DNA of 64,000 nucleotides, taken from positions 20,642 to 84,641 of the forward strand of contig JAKSLD010000016.1 in assembly GCA_024401395.1 (NCBI GenBank), in the 5' to 3' direction. Origin of the DNA: Bacteroidales bacterium (GTDB taxonomy: Bacteria > Bacteroidota > Bacteroidia > Bacteroidales > Marinilabiliaceae). Below, piece after piece: positions 50,571 through 60,370 of this stretch. Position numbers and translations under genes: made by a program. Every line of letters starts with the position of its first letter. Positions within the stretch are counted from its first letter, which is position 1. A model generated the notes under the pieces. The model did no database searches. It had not been told where the DNA came from and saw only the letters and a list, made by a program, of their open reading frames with translations.

Positions 50571-53500
50571 ATGAGCATATCAAAGATATTGATTGCTGCA
50601 ACAGTCTGGATTGCAGCGATAGGGGGAGCATACGCTCAAAAAACAACCTTAAATGGTAAGGTTACAGACGGCGCGACTGGCGAACCTATCATAGGAGCCA
50701 CTGTAGTAGAGGCCAATACAGTAAATGCAGCAGCTACAGATTTCGACGGCAACTTTACAATCACAGTAAAGAATATACCTGCTACACTGACAGTCGATTT
50801 TGTAGGTTACAGACATCAGGAAGTCAAGGTATATGACCCTGAGGAAGAGGTAGAGATTTACCTGAGCGACAATGCCGATCTTCTCAGCGAGGTGGTTGTA
50901 ACAGGCTATTCTCAGGTTAAGCGTAGTTCGTTCACCGGAGCTGTCAATTCTGTAGATGGTAAGGACCTCAAGGCAACAGCAGCTACTAGTTTCACAGAGC
51001 AGTTGCAGGGCCAATCTGCCGGACTCATAGTAACTGGCTCATCTGGTGCTCCTGGTTCTGGAGTATTCCTTAGATTAAGAGGTTCAACGTCAATCAATGC
51101 TGGTAACGACCCTCTATACATCATAGACGGAATACCTTTCAACTCTCAATCGTTGCAGACTATCTCCATAGGTGGTCAGACAACAAACCCTCTTTCTGAT
51201 ATCAACCCAAACGATATCGAAAAGGTTGAGATATTGAAAGATGCAACGGCAACAGCTATTTACGGTTCTAGAGGTGCCAATGGTGTTATCCTTATCACAA
51301 CAAAGCGTGGTGAAAAAGAGACAGCTACTAAGATAAACGTCACAGCGGAATATGGTCTGGCTAAAGCTGCTAAGTTGTGGAACCTAGCTACTGGTCCTGA
51401 GACTGCACAGATAATCAATGAGGCTTGGATAAACGACGGCAAGGACCCTAACTTAGTACCCTACCGCTCAAAATCGGAGGGCGGACTAGGCACACCACAA
51501 GAACAGCCTACATACAATCGTATAGATGTTCTCTTCCGTACAGCAAAGCAACAGAACTATAGTGCATCTATTTCTGGTGGCAACAAAAATACGACTTACT
51601 TTCTCGGTGTAGATTTCAATAGCCAAGAAGCTATAGTAAAGACACAGGATTTCCAAAGATTCGGATTCCGTTTTAACCTCGACCATGAAATCAATAAATA
51701 TGTAACTATCTCGACTTCGAACGCATTGAGCAGAACAAGACGTAGTCTGTCACGCACAGCAAATAGTCCTAAGGGTATTCTTCAAGCTGCAGTACACCAG
51801 TCTACGATTCTGAATCCTTTCAACGAAGATGGTTCTTATGCAAGATATGGTATTTTCGACAATATATATGCGATTATAGAAAATAACAATCACCACGCAT
51901 ACGGATTGAGAGATATCAACAATATCAATATCAAGTTCAAACTGGCAGAAGGCTTGTCGTTCAAATCATCATACGGCATAGATTACAACGACTATCATGA
52001 AAAAAGATACTTCAATACCGAACTAGCAGATGGTCAGCCCGACGGCAGTGCTACAGATGCAAGGACAAGCAACTACACTTTCACAGCCGAGCAGCTTCTC
52101 AACTTCTACAAAGATTTCACACCAAACCAGTTCTTCTCGGCATTCCTTGGCAACTCGGTACAAAAGAACGGCTACGCTACGACAACCATCAACGGTTCTG
52201 GTTTCCCTAGCGATAGTTTCGAAGAGCTAGGTGCAGCATCAGTAACAAGCAGTTCTACCTCAAAATCGCGGTCGTCATTAATATCGTGGTTCCTCGGATT
52301 GAACTACAGCCTATTTGACAGATATTCTCTCGAGGCAAACGTCAGAGCCGATGCTTCATCAAGATTCGGTAGCAACAACCGTTGGGGCGTATTCCCATCA
52401 GTAGGAGCAGCCTGGGTAGTATCAAAAGAAGCTTTCGCAGCAGGATGGACAAGCATCAACGCATTGAAAGTTAAGGGAAGTATTGGTCTGACAGGTAACC
52501 AGTCAATTGACGATTTTGCAAGTAGAGGTCTCTGGGACGGTTCGGGTGTATATAACGACCAGGCAGGACTACTACACACTCAGCTGGCAAACGACGACCT
52601 GAAGTGGGAGACGACAAGGCAGTGGAATATAGGTATCGAGACTGGATTGCTCAACAACAGACTCTCGGTAGAATTCAACTACTACAACAAATACACAACA
52701 GACCTTCTTCTTGAGACTCCTATACCAGCAAAGACAGGATTCTCGTCGATATACAGCAACTTAGGCGAGATAAGCAACAAGGGTATAGAGCTACAGATAA
52801 GTTCGACCAACATCAAGAATGAGGATTTTGAGTGGACTAGTTCTTTCAATATAACACACAACAGCAATAAGATCGAGAAATTGCCAGTAGCATTCTCTCA
52901 GTACGACAGAGATTGGGTACTACTTGAGGAAGGCAAGCCTCTCTACTCATTCTGGCTCTACAAACAGTTGAGAGTCGACCCACAGACTGGTGACGCAGTA
53001 TACGAAGACGTCAACCACGATGGTAAAATCAACACAGCAGACCGTCAGATCGTAGGAGATGCGTGGCCAGATTTCACAGGAGGCTTGAGAAATACCCTTA
53101 AGTACAAGAACCTTGACCTTTCGTTCCTCATCAACTTCTCGGTAGGCAACGATGTATTCAACATGAACCGCTTCTTCCAAGAGCATGGCGGTGTGAGAGG
53201 TACAAACTGGGGCTTGTGGGAAGGACAGATGGACAGGTGGACAAAACCTGGCGACATTACAGACATTCCTAGAGCAAAGACTATAGCCAATGCCGACGGC
53301 AGTCAGAACAACGGTTTCCAGAGCAGCAGATTCCTTGAAGACGGATCATTTGCAAGAATCAAGAGCCTCTCTCTCGGCTATACCCTACCAAAGAATGCTG
53401 TAGCAAAGGCAGGCTTCGAGAACGTAAGAGTATACTTCAATGTCACAAACCTTGTCACCTGGACAGGTTACTCGGGAGCAGATCCAGAGACTAATGCGGC

Positions 53501-53594
53501 ATCAGACTATTCACATTCTACAGTACAAGGTCTTGATTTCGCATTGCCTCCACAACCAAGAACATTCTCGTTCGGCATCTCAGCTAACTTGTAA
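50571..53594 (+). CDS. SusC/RagA family TonB-linked outer-membrane transporter
   Basis: A 1007-residue receptor. The signal peptide ends at GGAYAQ; a carboxypeptidase-regulatory-like domain (TTLNGKVTDGATGEPIIGATV) follows, then the SusC plug: EVVVTGYSQVKRSSFTGAV, QGQSAGLIVTGSSGAPGSG, LRLRGSTSINAGNDPLYIID, PNDIEKVEILKDATATAIYG, SRGANGVILITTKRG, and the 22-strand barrel ending FALPPQPRTFSFGISANL. It works with the SusD-like lipoprotein encoded 26 bp downstream to import an oligomeric or conjugated nutrient. The neighbours suggest a peptide- or amino-acid-conjugate ligand rather than a glycan. Confidence 0.95.
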   Translation: MSISKILIAATVWIAAIGGAYAQKTTLNGKVTDGATGEPIIGATVVEANTVNAAATDFDGNFTITVKNIPATLTVDFVGYRHQEVKVYDPEEEVEIYLSDNADLLSEVVVTGYSQVKRSSFTGAVNSVDGKDLKATAATSFTEQLQGQSAGLIVTGSSGAPGSGVFLRLRGSTSINAGNDPLYIIDGIPFNSQSLQTISIGGQTTNPLSDINPNDIEKVEILKDATATAIYGSRGANGVILITTKRGEKETATKINVTAEYGLAKAAKLWNLATGPETAQIINEAWINDGKDPNLVPYRSKSEGGLGTPQEQPTYNRIDVLFRTAKQQNYSASISGGNKNTTYFLGVDFNSQEAIVKTQDFQRFGFRFNLDHEINKYVTISTSNALSRTRRSLSRTANSPKGILQAAVHQSTILNPFNEDGSYARYGIFDNIYAIIENNNHHAYGLRDINNINIKFKLAEGLSFKSSYGIDYNDYHEKRYFNTELADGQPDGSATDARTSNYTFTAEQLLNFYKDFTPNQFFSAFLGNSVQKNGYATTTINGSGFPSDSFEELGAASVTSSSTSKSRSSLISWFLGLNYSLFDRYSLEANVRADASSRFGSNNRWGVFPSVGAAWVVSKEAFAAGWTSINALKVKGSIGLTGNQSIDDFASRGLWDGSGVYNDQAGLLHTQLANDDLKWETTRQWNIGIETGLLNNRLSVEFNYYNKYTTDLLLETPIPAKTGFSSIYSNLGEISNKGIELQISSTNIKNEDFEWTSSFNITHNSNKIEKLPVAFSQYDRDWVLLEEGKPLYSFWLYKQLRVDPQTGDAVYEDVNHDGKINTADRQIVGDAWPDFTGGLRNTLKYKNLDLSFLINFSVGNDVFNMNRFFQEHGGVRGTNWGLWEGQMDRWTKPGDITDIPRAKTIANADGSQNNGFQSSRFLEDGSFARIKSLSLGYTLPKNAVAKAGFENVRVYFNVTNLVTWTGYSGADPETNAASDYSHSTVQGLDFALPPQPRTFSFGISANL

Positions 53595-53620
53595 TACTTA
53601 TCAACAAAAAAAGGAATACA

Positions 53621-54955
53621 ATGAGAAATACAATAAATATACTACTTATAGCTGCGGCACTCACCTCGTGCGAAAATGCACTAGAACTTGAGCCATTTGA
53701 TGCAGTATCAGATGCGGGAGTAATCGTAAATGAGAAATCAGCTACAAAAGCATTGAACGGAGCATACCATCAGCTTACGACTGACGAATATTACGGTGGC
53801 CGCTACTTTTTGGCAGGAGCCTATCTTTCAAGTGACAATGTGACTTGGACAGGATCGTTGAATTACTATTACGATTTTGACATACACAGTATAGCATCAG
53901 ATAATCAGTTACTAAAATACTCATGGAATGGTATTTATGCCACAGTAAACCAAGCCAATCAGGTAATTGACAGAACCAACAGCCTGACAAATATCTCAGA
54001 AGAGAGCAAGGCTCGCATAGTGGCAGAAGCTACAGTCATCAGAGCATTAGCATTCTTTGATCTGGCAAGAACCTGGGGCAATGTACCTCTGGTATACGAA
54101 GCAACAACCTCGCCTACACAGTTCGACGGTGTAAAGCAGACAGCACAAAAAGAGGTCTACAAGGCAATAGTTTCAGATCTGCTAAGCGTGAAGGACAATC
54201 TCTCAGAGACAAGCGACAACAACCATATCAATCAGTCGACGGTAGACGCATTCCTTGCAAGAGTATACCTCTATCAGGAAGAGTGGGAAAAAGCAGAAGC
54301 ATCGGCAACGGCAGTGATAAGCAATAAAAACTATGCATTGGTAGATTACAATACTTTCTACAATATCAGCAACAGCAAAGAGAGTATCTGGGAATTAGCC
54401 TACTCGGCAGCAAATACAAACCAACACAGTCAGTTCTGGCGCTCTCCAAGTGACGGCGGCAGACGAGAGTGGGCTCCAAGCAAAGAATTGGTAGAATTAC
54501 TTTCAAATCCCGAGATTGGAGGCACACGAGCAGCATTGTACAGCGACATATCGACCAGTCAGGAGCCAGACAAGTATGTAGGTAAGCTTTACCACCGTCC
54601 AACCAACGACGATCCAGCCTACATCTTCAGGTTGGCAGAGCAATACCTCATCAGAGCAGAAGCAAGAGCCAAGAAAGCGTCGCCAGACATTGAAGGTTCA
54701 TTGGCAGACCTCAATGCTATACGAGCGAGAGCAGAAGTACCTGTTTATACTACAAATTCCGTAGAGGAGCTCATATCAGCAATAGAGTTAGAAAACAGAG
54801 TAGAATTTGCATTAGAAGTCAACAGATGGTACGACCTAGTTCGCACAGGAAAGGCGACAAAAGTTCTTGGTATTCCACAACATAAGACACTGTTTCCGAT
54901 ACCATACAGCGACATATCGGCAGACAAAGATCTGAAACAAAACGAAGGTTACTAA
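53621..54955 (+). CDS. SusD/RagB family surface lipoprotein
   Basis: A 444-residue substrate-binding lipoprotein. Lipobox LTSC with Cys17, then the SusD N-terminus (LELEPFDAVSDAGVIVNEKS), TPR-like helices (IRALAFFDLARTWGNVPLVYE), DAFLARVYLYQEEWEKAEAS and the RagB C-terminal segment (FRLAEQYLIRAEARAKKA, LNAIRARAEV, LENRVEFALEVNRWYDLVRTGKA). It is somewhat shorter than the usual ~500-600 residues. It closes over the SusC barrel at the cell surface. Confidence 0.94.
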   Translation: MRNTINILLIAAALTSCENALELEPFDAVSDAGVIVNEKSATKALNGAYHQLTTDEYYGGRYFLAGAYLSSDNVTWTGSLNYYYDFDIHSIASDNQLLKYSWNGIYATVNQANQVIDRTNSLTNISEESKARIVAEATVIRALAFFDLARTWGNVPLVYEATTSPTQFDGVKQTAQKEVYKAIVSDLLSVKDNLSETSDNNHINQSTVDAFLARVYLYQEEWEKAEASATAVISNKNYALVDYNTFYNISNSKESIWELAYSAANTNQHSQFWRSPSDGGRREWAPSKELVELLSNPEIGGTRAALYSDISTSQEPDKYVGKLYHRPTNDDPAYIFRLAEQYLIRAEARAKKASPDIEGSLADLNAIRARAEVPVYTTNSVEELISAIELENRVEFALEVNRWYDLVRTGKATKVLGIPQHKTLFPIPYSDISADKDLKQNEGY

Positions 54956-55117
54956 AATAAGAAAAACAAATACAAAATACGTCCATTACATCATTGTTTC
55001 TAACCTCTGTCAGCATATAGACAGATATATGGCTGATACAAGGGAAGTATAAGGTTGCTCGCAATTTTTTTATTACGACACACAATAAAGAGTCACAAAT
55101 TAAACACAGTAGGAAAG
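54956..55117. other. Spacer within the SusCD locus
   Basis: 162 bp between the SusD and amidohydrolase genes. It contains a decayed copy of the interspersed repeat and no clear terminator or promoter. Confidence 0.5.
55036..55076 (+). repeat. Degenerate copy of the interspersed repeat
   Basis: GATACAAGGGAAGTATAAGG, then TTGCTCGCAATTTTTTTATT, aligns with the palindromic form (AGTATAAGGGAAGTCCCTT plus GTTCATCGTAAATTTTT) with several changes. It lies inside what otherwise looks like one transcript. Confidence 0.5.
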
Positions 55118-56575
55118 ATGAGAAAGACAATTTTAGTGATAGCTGCACTAGCACTGACTATAGGTGCTGCAGCACAAAAGAAATCGAAGAAAAACGACAA
55201 TAAAAGCAATATCTCTATAGAATATATTGATAAGTCGTTTTGGGAATATGACGTCCTACAGAAAAAGATATGGCGTCAGGCAGAGCTTGGATTCAAGGAA
55301 GTCAACAGTTCGGCACTTCTACAAGAGCAATTGAAGGCACATGGCTTTGAAGTAAAGAACAATGTTGCAGGAATGCCTACCGGTTTCGTTGCATCATACG
55401 GCAGTGGTTCGCCAGTAATCGGTATACTTGCTGAATTTGATGCGCTACCAGGATTATCACAAGATACAGTACCATACAGAAAGCCAATTGTAGAAAACGG
55501 CACAGGACACGGTTGCGGACACAATATTTTCGGTGTTGGTTCAGTAGATGGTGCTATAGCCATCAGCAAGTGGCTCAAAGAGACAGGTCATGAGGGCACA
55601 ATCAAAGTATTCGGTTCGCCAGCAGAAGAAGGCGGTGGCGGTAAGGTCTACCTTGCTCGTGACGGCTTCTTTGAGGGTACAGACATCGTACTAGACTGGC
55701 ATCCAGCAGGAGGAAACGGAGTAAGCGTAGGTAGCGGTACAGCAATGCAGATGGTCGACTACCGTTTCTACGGCAAGGCAGCACATGCGGCAGGCAATCC
55801 TTGGAAAGGCAGATCGGCACTAGACGGCGTAGAGGCATTGAACTACATGGTAAACCTTATGAGAGAGCACGTTACAATCCAAAGCCGTATCCACTACGTG
55901 ATAGCAGACGGCGGAGAAGCGCCAAACGTAGTTCCTGAGTACGCTAGAGTATCATACTACATACGCCATCCAAAACGTGACGAGCTAAAGAAACTCACAG
56001 AGTGGATTGATGCAGCAGCACAGGGCGCAGCAGCAGGCACACAGACCAGAGTAGAAAAAGAGATTGTGTGCGGTTATTATGAAAGACTCGGCAACAGGAC
56101 ATTGCAAGAAACCGTTCAGAAAAACCTAGAGAAAGTCGGTGGTGTAATCTACGACGAAAGAGAAAAGGCATTTGCAGAGGCAATTATCAAGACATTAGAG
56201 AACCCTAGCGATACCCTACTAGAGCTCGCTGCCAAAGTACAGCCACTAGAAAAAGAGAAGCCATCACTAGGCGGTGGATCATCAGACGTAGGCGATGTAT
56301 CGTGGGTAGTACCAGTAGCCAGCTTCGGCACAGCAGGTTTCGTTCCAGGCAGTGCAGGACACAGTTGGCAGAACACCGCAGCAGACGGATCGACTATAGG
56401 CACCAAGGCATTGGTCAATGCAGCCAAGGTATTTGCGCTAACAGCTATTGACCTTTACACCACGCCAAAGCTAGTTGCCGACGTGAAGGCAGAATTCAAC
56501 AAGCGCAGAGGTCCGAACTTCAAATACGAAGCATTACTTGGCGACAGAGCGCCAGCACTTAACTACAGAGACTAA
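55118..56575 (+). CDS. Secreted M20-family amidohydrolase (AbgB/IAL-like)
   Basis: A 485-residue metallopeptidase-like amidohydrolase. The start ATG 55118 gives a signal peptide (LVIAALALTIGAAAQ); the open frame extends 21 codons upstream without support. Metal-binding and catalytic landmarks: AEFDALPGLS (Asp), GTGHGCGHNIFGVGSV (His), VFGSPAEEGGGGK (Glu-Glu), DWHPAGGN (His) and late GGGSSDVGDVSW, typical of p-aminobenzoyl-glutamate hydrolase/aminoacylase-type M20 proteins. It would split an amide bond of an N-acylated amino acid or peptide in the periplasm, after uptake by the SusCD pair. A terminator follows, ending the first transcription unit. Confidence 0.88.
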   Translation: MRKTILVIAALALTIGAAAQKKSKKNDNKSNISIEYIDKSFWEYDVLQKKIWRQAELGFKEVNSSALLQEQLKAHGFEVKNNVAGMPTGFVASYGSGSPVIGILAEFDALPGLSQDTVPYRKPIVENGTGHGCGHNIFGVGSVDGAIAISKWLKETGHEGTIKVFGSPAEEGGGGKVYLARDGFFEGTDIVLDWHPAGGNGVSVGSGTAMQMVDYRFYGKAAHAAGNPWKGRSALDGVEALNYMVNLMREHVTIQSRIHYVIADGGEAPNVVPEYARVSYYIRHPKRDELKKLTEWIDAAAQGAAAGTQTRVEKEIVCGYYERLGNRTLQETVQKNLEKVGGVIYDEREKAFAEAIIKTLENPSDTLLELAAKVQPLEKEKPSLGGGSSDVGDVSWVVPVASFGTAGFVPGSAGHSWQNTAADGSTIGTKALVNAAKVFALTAIDLYTTPKLVADVKAEFNKRRGPNFKYEALLGDRAPALNYRD

Positions 56576-56604
56576 AAATACTCATAATTGAGACTTGTTT
56601 CTTG

Positions 56605-56651
56605 TTCCTTTGGTATGCGATAAAAAGCATATCAAAGGAATTTTATTCTTT
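56605..56651 (+). terminator. Strong terminator after the amidohydrolase gene
   Basis: TTCCTTTGGTATGC (56605-56618) / GCATATCAAAGGAA (56627-56640), 14 bp with one G-T/U pair and an 8-nt loop, followed by TTTTATTCTTT. Confidence 0.88.
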
Positions 56652-56696
56652 GTCAACCTGAAATCAAGTCATATTATTCTTTATATACGAGTCAAC

Positions 56697-56728
56697 TTGG
56701 AAGAACAACTATCATATAGCTAAATTTG
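56697..56728 (+). promoter_or_regulatory. Promoter of the symporter/PLP-enzyme operon
   Basis: TTG (56697-56699), 21-bp spacer, TAAATTTG (56721-56728), 24 bp before the ATG at 56753. Confidence 0.65.
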
Positions 56729-56752
56729 CAATAAGAAACAAGAACAAGAATC

Positions 56753-57964
56753 ATGAGTAAGACAAACAGACAGACAATAATATGGATAGGTGCGCTGATA
56801 GTCGGCGCATTGGTCGGGTATGCCAATATAGAGATAATAAACAACGTGACATGGTTTGTAGCCAGTGCGTACACCAGGCTATTTCAGTTACTAGCCATTC
56901 CTACCATAGCACTGACAGTCATCTCGACCATGGTATCGCTGGGGAAGGAGAGCAATGGAGGCAAGCTATTCAAGCATACCATATCCTATACCCTATTGAC
57001 AACAATCATAGCCACAGTTGTAGGTGTAGCAGTATTCTTCATTGTGGCGCCAGATAATCTGCCAGATACCACTTTAAGAAGTGCCGAAGGTGATGTGCCT
57101 AAGAACCTTGAGAATATATCTTATGCCGACCATCTTCTAAATGTAATACCAAACAACATACTAAAGCCACTGCTGGAAGGTAATGTTCTATCGGTATTGT
57201 TCTTGGCCTTTGCCTTTGGTATTGGGCTATCCAAGCTACCAGAAAGTACGGGGAGGACAGCGGTAGTAAATCTCTTTACTGGCTTGCAAGATCTACTTTT
57301 CCTACTAATCAGGGCATTAATATGGACTATGCCAGTAGGTATTTTTGCCTTTGCGGCGCAACTGATGGTAGAAGTGAGTGCCGACGTGGTGGTCAGCTCG
57401 CTTGGCAAGTACACCCTGATAATCATCTTAGGCAACCTGTTACAGATGTTCATAGTTCTACCCCTTCTGCTTATTACGCATAAAATCAATCCTATAAAAG
57501 CGATAACAGCAATGAGCCCTGCCCTACTCACAGCATTCTTTACTAAGAGTTCTGCCGCTACATTGCCACTGACAATAGAGACAGCAGAACAAAGAGCAGG
57601 AGTGGCACAAAAGATATCAAGATTTGTGTTGCCGATATGTACCACGATCAACATGAACGGATGTGCCACATTCATTGCAGTGACATCACTATTCGTCATG
57701 CAAAACAGTGGAATAGACATTACGCTAGCGCAAGTTGCAGGGTTGATACTAGTATCAGTAATATCAGCTATAGGCAATGCTGGAGTACCTATGGGATGCT
57801 ATTTCCTCACATTGTCGCTGGTGTCGGGCATTGAAGGTGCGACAGGAGTCATGGGAGTGATACTACCGATATACACCATAATAGATATGGTTGAGACCTC
57901 AGAAAATGTCTGGTCAGACTCATGCGTAGCAATGCTGACCAACAAAAAGCTAAAGGACATATAA
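56753..57964 (+). CDS. DAACS-family (SLC1-like) amino acid/dicarboxylate:cation symporter
   Basis: A 403-residue inner-membrane transporter with eight membrane helices and two re-entrant loops. The HP1-type serine-rich motif is FFTKSSAATLPLTIE, the TM7 motif is TTINMNGCATFIAV (NMDGT in glutamate carriers, here NMNGC), and HP2 lies in AIGNAGVPMGCYFL. The family includes glutamate, dicarboxylate and cystine (TcyP) transporters; the change in the TM7 motif indicates a substrate other than glutamate. With two sulfur-amino-acid enzymes directly downstream in the same operon, cystine or a related amino acid is a reasonable guess. Confidence 0.85.
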   Translation: MSKTNRQTIIWIGALIVGALVGYANIEIINNVTWFVASAYTRLFQLLAIPTIALTVISTMVSLGKESNGGKLFKHTISYTLLTTIIATVVGVAVFFIVAPDNLPDTTLRSAEGDVPKNLENISYADHLLNVIPNNILKPLLEGNVLSVLFLAFAFGIGLSKLPESTGRTAVVNLFTGLQDLLFLLIRALIWTMPVGIFAFAAQLMVEVSADVVVSSLGKYTLIIILGNLLQMFIVLPLLLITHKINPIKAITAMSPALLTAFFTKSSAATLPLTIETAEQRAGVAQKISRFVLPICTTINMNGCATFIAVTSLFVMQNSGIDITLAQVAGLILVSVISAIGNAGVPMGCYFLTLSLVSGIEGATGVMGVILPIYTIIDMVETSENVWSDSCVAMLTNKKLKDI

Positions 57965-57986
57965 ACAACTTGACACACGAAAATTT

Positions 57987-59165
57987 ATGGAAAAACAGAC
58001 AAAAGCAATAGATATACCATTTAACAGACCAGATGTATATGGAGCACTAAGCATACCAGTCTATCATACAGCAGCATACGAATTTGATACGGCAGCCGAT
58101 ATGTCGGATGCCTTTACAGGGAGAGTTGCTGCGCCAGACTACTCGCGAGTAATGAACCCTACAGTAATGTACCTAGAAGAAAAGATCAGGGTCTTCACGG
58201 GAGGCGAGAAAGTATACGCATTCAATTCGGGCATGGCTGCGATAAGCAATACACTAGTAGCGCTTGCGGGCAGTGGGAAAAACATAGTGACCTCCAGGCA
58301 TCTATTCGGCAATACATACGCATTGATAACCAAGTCATTAAAGAGATACGGAGTAGATGCGAAACTGATAGACCTGACAAATCTGAGAGAAGTAGAGCAA
58401 GCCATAGACGAAAACACCTGCTGTGTATTTATGGAAGTAGTTACCAATCCACAGTGCGAGGTTGCCGACATAGAGTCATTAGCCAAAATTGCGCATAAAA
58501 AAGGAGCAGTATTAGTGGCAGACACTACGGCGATACCATTTACCGAATTCAGTTCACACTCGCTAGGTGTGGATATTGAGGTATTCTCCAGCACGAAATA
58601 TGTTTCAGGAGGAGCAACGAGCATAGGCGGCATAGTGGTAGATTACGGAGCGACAGAAGATTTTGGCAAGACACTATTCAACGAGATGCTATTCAACTTC
58701 GGCGCATACATGACCCCACACGCGGCATATATGCAGTCGCTCGGGTTGGAAACCCTAGATGCGAGGTATAAAGTACAATCGGCCAACGCCCTTGAGCTAG
58801 CCAAGCGTCTTCAGCATTTGCCACAAGTAAAGAGAGTCAACTACATCGGGCTGGAAGATAACCCATACTACAAGATTGCGAGAAAGCAATTCGGTCCAAC
58901 CAGCGGGGCAATGTTCACTATCGACCTAGCCGACAAAGAGGCATGCTTCAAATTTATAAACAAGCTAAAACTAGTACACAGAGCCACAAATCTGTTTGAC
59001 AACAAAAGTCTGGCGATACATCCAGCCAGTACGATATTCGGCAATTTCACCGAAGAGCAAAAGAGAGAGATGGACGTACTAGATACGACAATAAGATTAT
59101 CCGTAGGGCTAGAAAATGTGAAAGACATATACGAAGACATAAAGCAAGCTCTAGAAGAATTTTAA
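57987..59165 (+). CDS. Cys/Met metabolism PLP-dependent enzyme (OAH sulfhydrylase/methionine gamma-lyase type)
   Basis: A 392-residue fold-type I PLP enzyme of the Cys/Met metabolism family. NSGMAAISNTLVAL binds the cofactor phosphate, EVVTNPQCEVADIESLA and DTTAIPF hold the cofactor Asp, and the Schiff-base lysine is in SSTKYVSGGATSIGG. That lysine region (TSIGGIVVDYG) resembles O-acetylhomoserine sulfhydrylase more than cystathionine gamma-lyase, but methionine gamma-lyase remains possible. It follows the symporter by 22 bp. It would either assimilate sulfide or release it from methionine or cysteine. Confidence 0.85.
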   Translation: MEKQTKAIDIPFNRPDVYGALSIPVYHTAAYEFDTAADMSDAFTGRVAAPDYSRVMNPTVMYLEEKIRVFTGGEKVYAFNSGMAAISNTLVALAGSGKNIVTSRHLFGNTYALITKSLKRYGVDAKLIDLTNLREVEQAIDENTCCVFMEVVTNPQCEVADIESLAKIAHKKGAVLVADTTAIPFTEFSSHSLGVDIEVFSSTKYVSGGATSIGGIVVDYGATEDFGKTLFNEMLFNFGAYMTPHAAYMQSLGLETLDARYKVQSANALELAKRLQHLPQVKRVNYIGLEDNPYYKIARKQFGPTSGAMFTIDLADKEACFKFINKLKLVHRATNLFDNKSLAIHPASTIFGNFTEEQKREMDVLDTTIRLSVGLENVKDIYEDIKQALEEF

Positions 59166-59167
59166 AA

Positions 59168-59175
59168 AAGGAGGT
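59168..59175 (+). promoter_or_regulatory. Perfect Shine-Dalgarno sequence before patB
   Basis: AAGGAGGT, four bases before the ATG at 59180. Full-length Shine-Dalgarno matches are rare in Bacteroidota. Confidence 0.7.
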
Positions 59176-59179
59176 AACA

Positions 59180-60370
59180 ATGTACAATTTTGACGAAATA
59201 ATAGAGAGACAGGGTACCAATGCCCTAAAGACCGACGTGCTGGAAGAGAGATATGGCAGAGCCGACCTCACACCACTCTGGGTAGCAGATATGGACTTCA
59301 AGACGCCTGATTTCATTCTTGACGCATTAAGAGAGAGGCTAAACCATCCTATCTTGGGTTATACAGTTGAGCCAAAAGAATATTGGGAATCGATAATAAA
59401 CTGGGTACGAGACCATCACCAATGGGAAGTCAAGAGAGAATGGCTGACTTACATACCAGGAGTAGTAAAAGGCATAGGAGCAGTAATAAACGCAGTCACA
59501 AAGCCAGACGAAAAAGTAATAATACAACCTCCAGTATATCATCCATTCAGATATACGACACTTGGCAATAAGCGTCCTATCGTATATAATCCGCTAAAAA
59601 AAGTTGGCGAAGGATACGAAATGGATTTTGAAAACCTTGAAAAGGTAGTCGATGAGAAATGCCATCTTCTGGTGTTGTCCAACCCTCACAACCCAGCCGG
59701 CATAGTCTGGAGCAAAGAGACACTGGTGAAATTGGCCGATTTTTGCTACGACCATAATATAATAGTCATTTCAGACGAGATACACTGCGACTTAGCCTTA
59801 TGGGAGAACAAGCATATACCATTTGCCACTGTGAGCGAAAAAGCAAACAAGATAGCCATTACATTCGCTGCGCCCACAAAGACCTTCAACATAGCAGGAG
59901 TAGTCAGTTCGTACGCTATAGTGCCCAATGACGAACTACGCTCACGCTTCTTCGGGTGGTTAATAGCCAACGAACTCAACGAGCCACACCTATTTGCCCC
60001 TATAGCCACTACTGCAGCCTTCACCAAGGGAGAAGAGTGGAGAAAAGAGATGCTCAGATATATCGAAGGCAACATAGACTACGTCATAGACTATCTGAGA
60101 GACAACATACCTGCGATAAAGCCATTGAGGCCACAAGCATCATTTCTGGTATGGCTAGACTGCAAGGCATTAGGCTTGAAACACGATGAACTAGTAGACC
60201 TATTCGTCAACAAAGCACATCTAGCTCTTAACGACGGAGAAATATTCGGCATCGGCGGAGAAGGACACATGAGACTAAACGTAGGCAGTCCGAGAGCGAT
60301 ACTAGAAAAAGCGCTCAAGCAACTCAAGGAAGCAGTAGAACAGACAGCAAGCAACAAGAGCAAGAAATAA
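59180..60370 (+). CDS. patB: PatB/MalY-type C-S lyase (cystathionine beta-lyase family)
   Basis: A 396-residue aminotransferase-fold PLP enzyme. LWVADMDFKTPDFILDAL at the N-terminus, GVVKGIGAVINAVTKPDEKV, LSNPHNPAGIVW, VISDEIHCDL (cofactor Asp) and the lysine in FAAPTKTFNIAG are all family marks. Members cleave C-S bonds in cystathionine, cystine or S-conjugates, giving pyruvate, ammonia and a thiol. Third gene of the operon, 14 bp after the previous stop, with a perfect ribosome-binding sequence. Confidence 0.9.
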   Translation: MYNFDEIIERQGTNALKTDVLEERYGRADLTPLWVADMDFKTPDFILDALRERLNHPILGYTVEPKEYWESIINWVRDHHQWEVKREWLTYIPGVVKGIGAVINAVTKPDEKVIIQPPVYHPFRYTTLGNKRPIVYNPLKKVGEGYEMDFENLEKVVDEKCHLLVLSNPHNPAGIVWSKETLVKLADFCYDHNIIVISDEIHCDLALWENKHIPFATVSEKANKIAITFAAPTKTFNIAGVVSSYAIVPNDELRSRFFGWLIANELNEPHLFAPIATTAAFTKGEEWRKEMLRYIEGNIDYVIDYLRDNIPAIKPLRPQASFLVWLDCKALGLKHDELVDLFVNKAHLALNDGEIFGIGGEGHMRLNVGSPRAILEKALKQLKEAVEQTASNKSKK

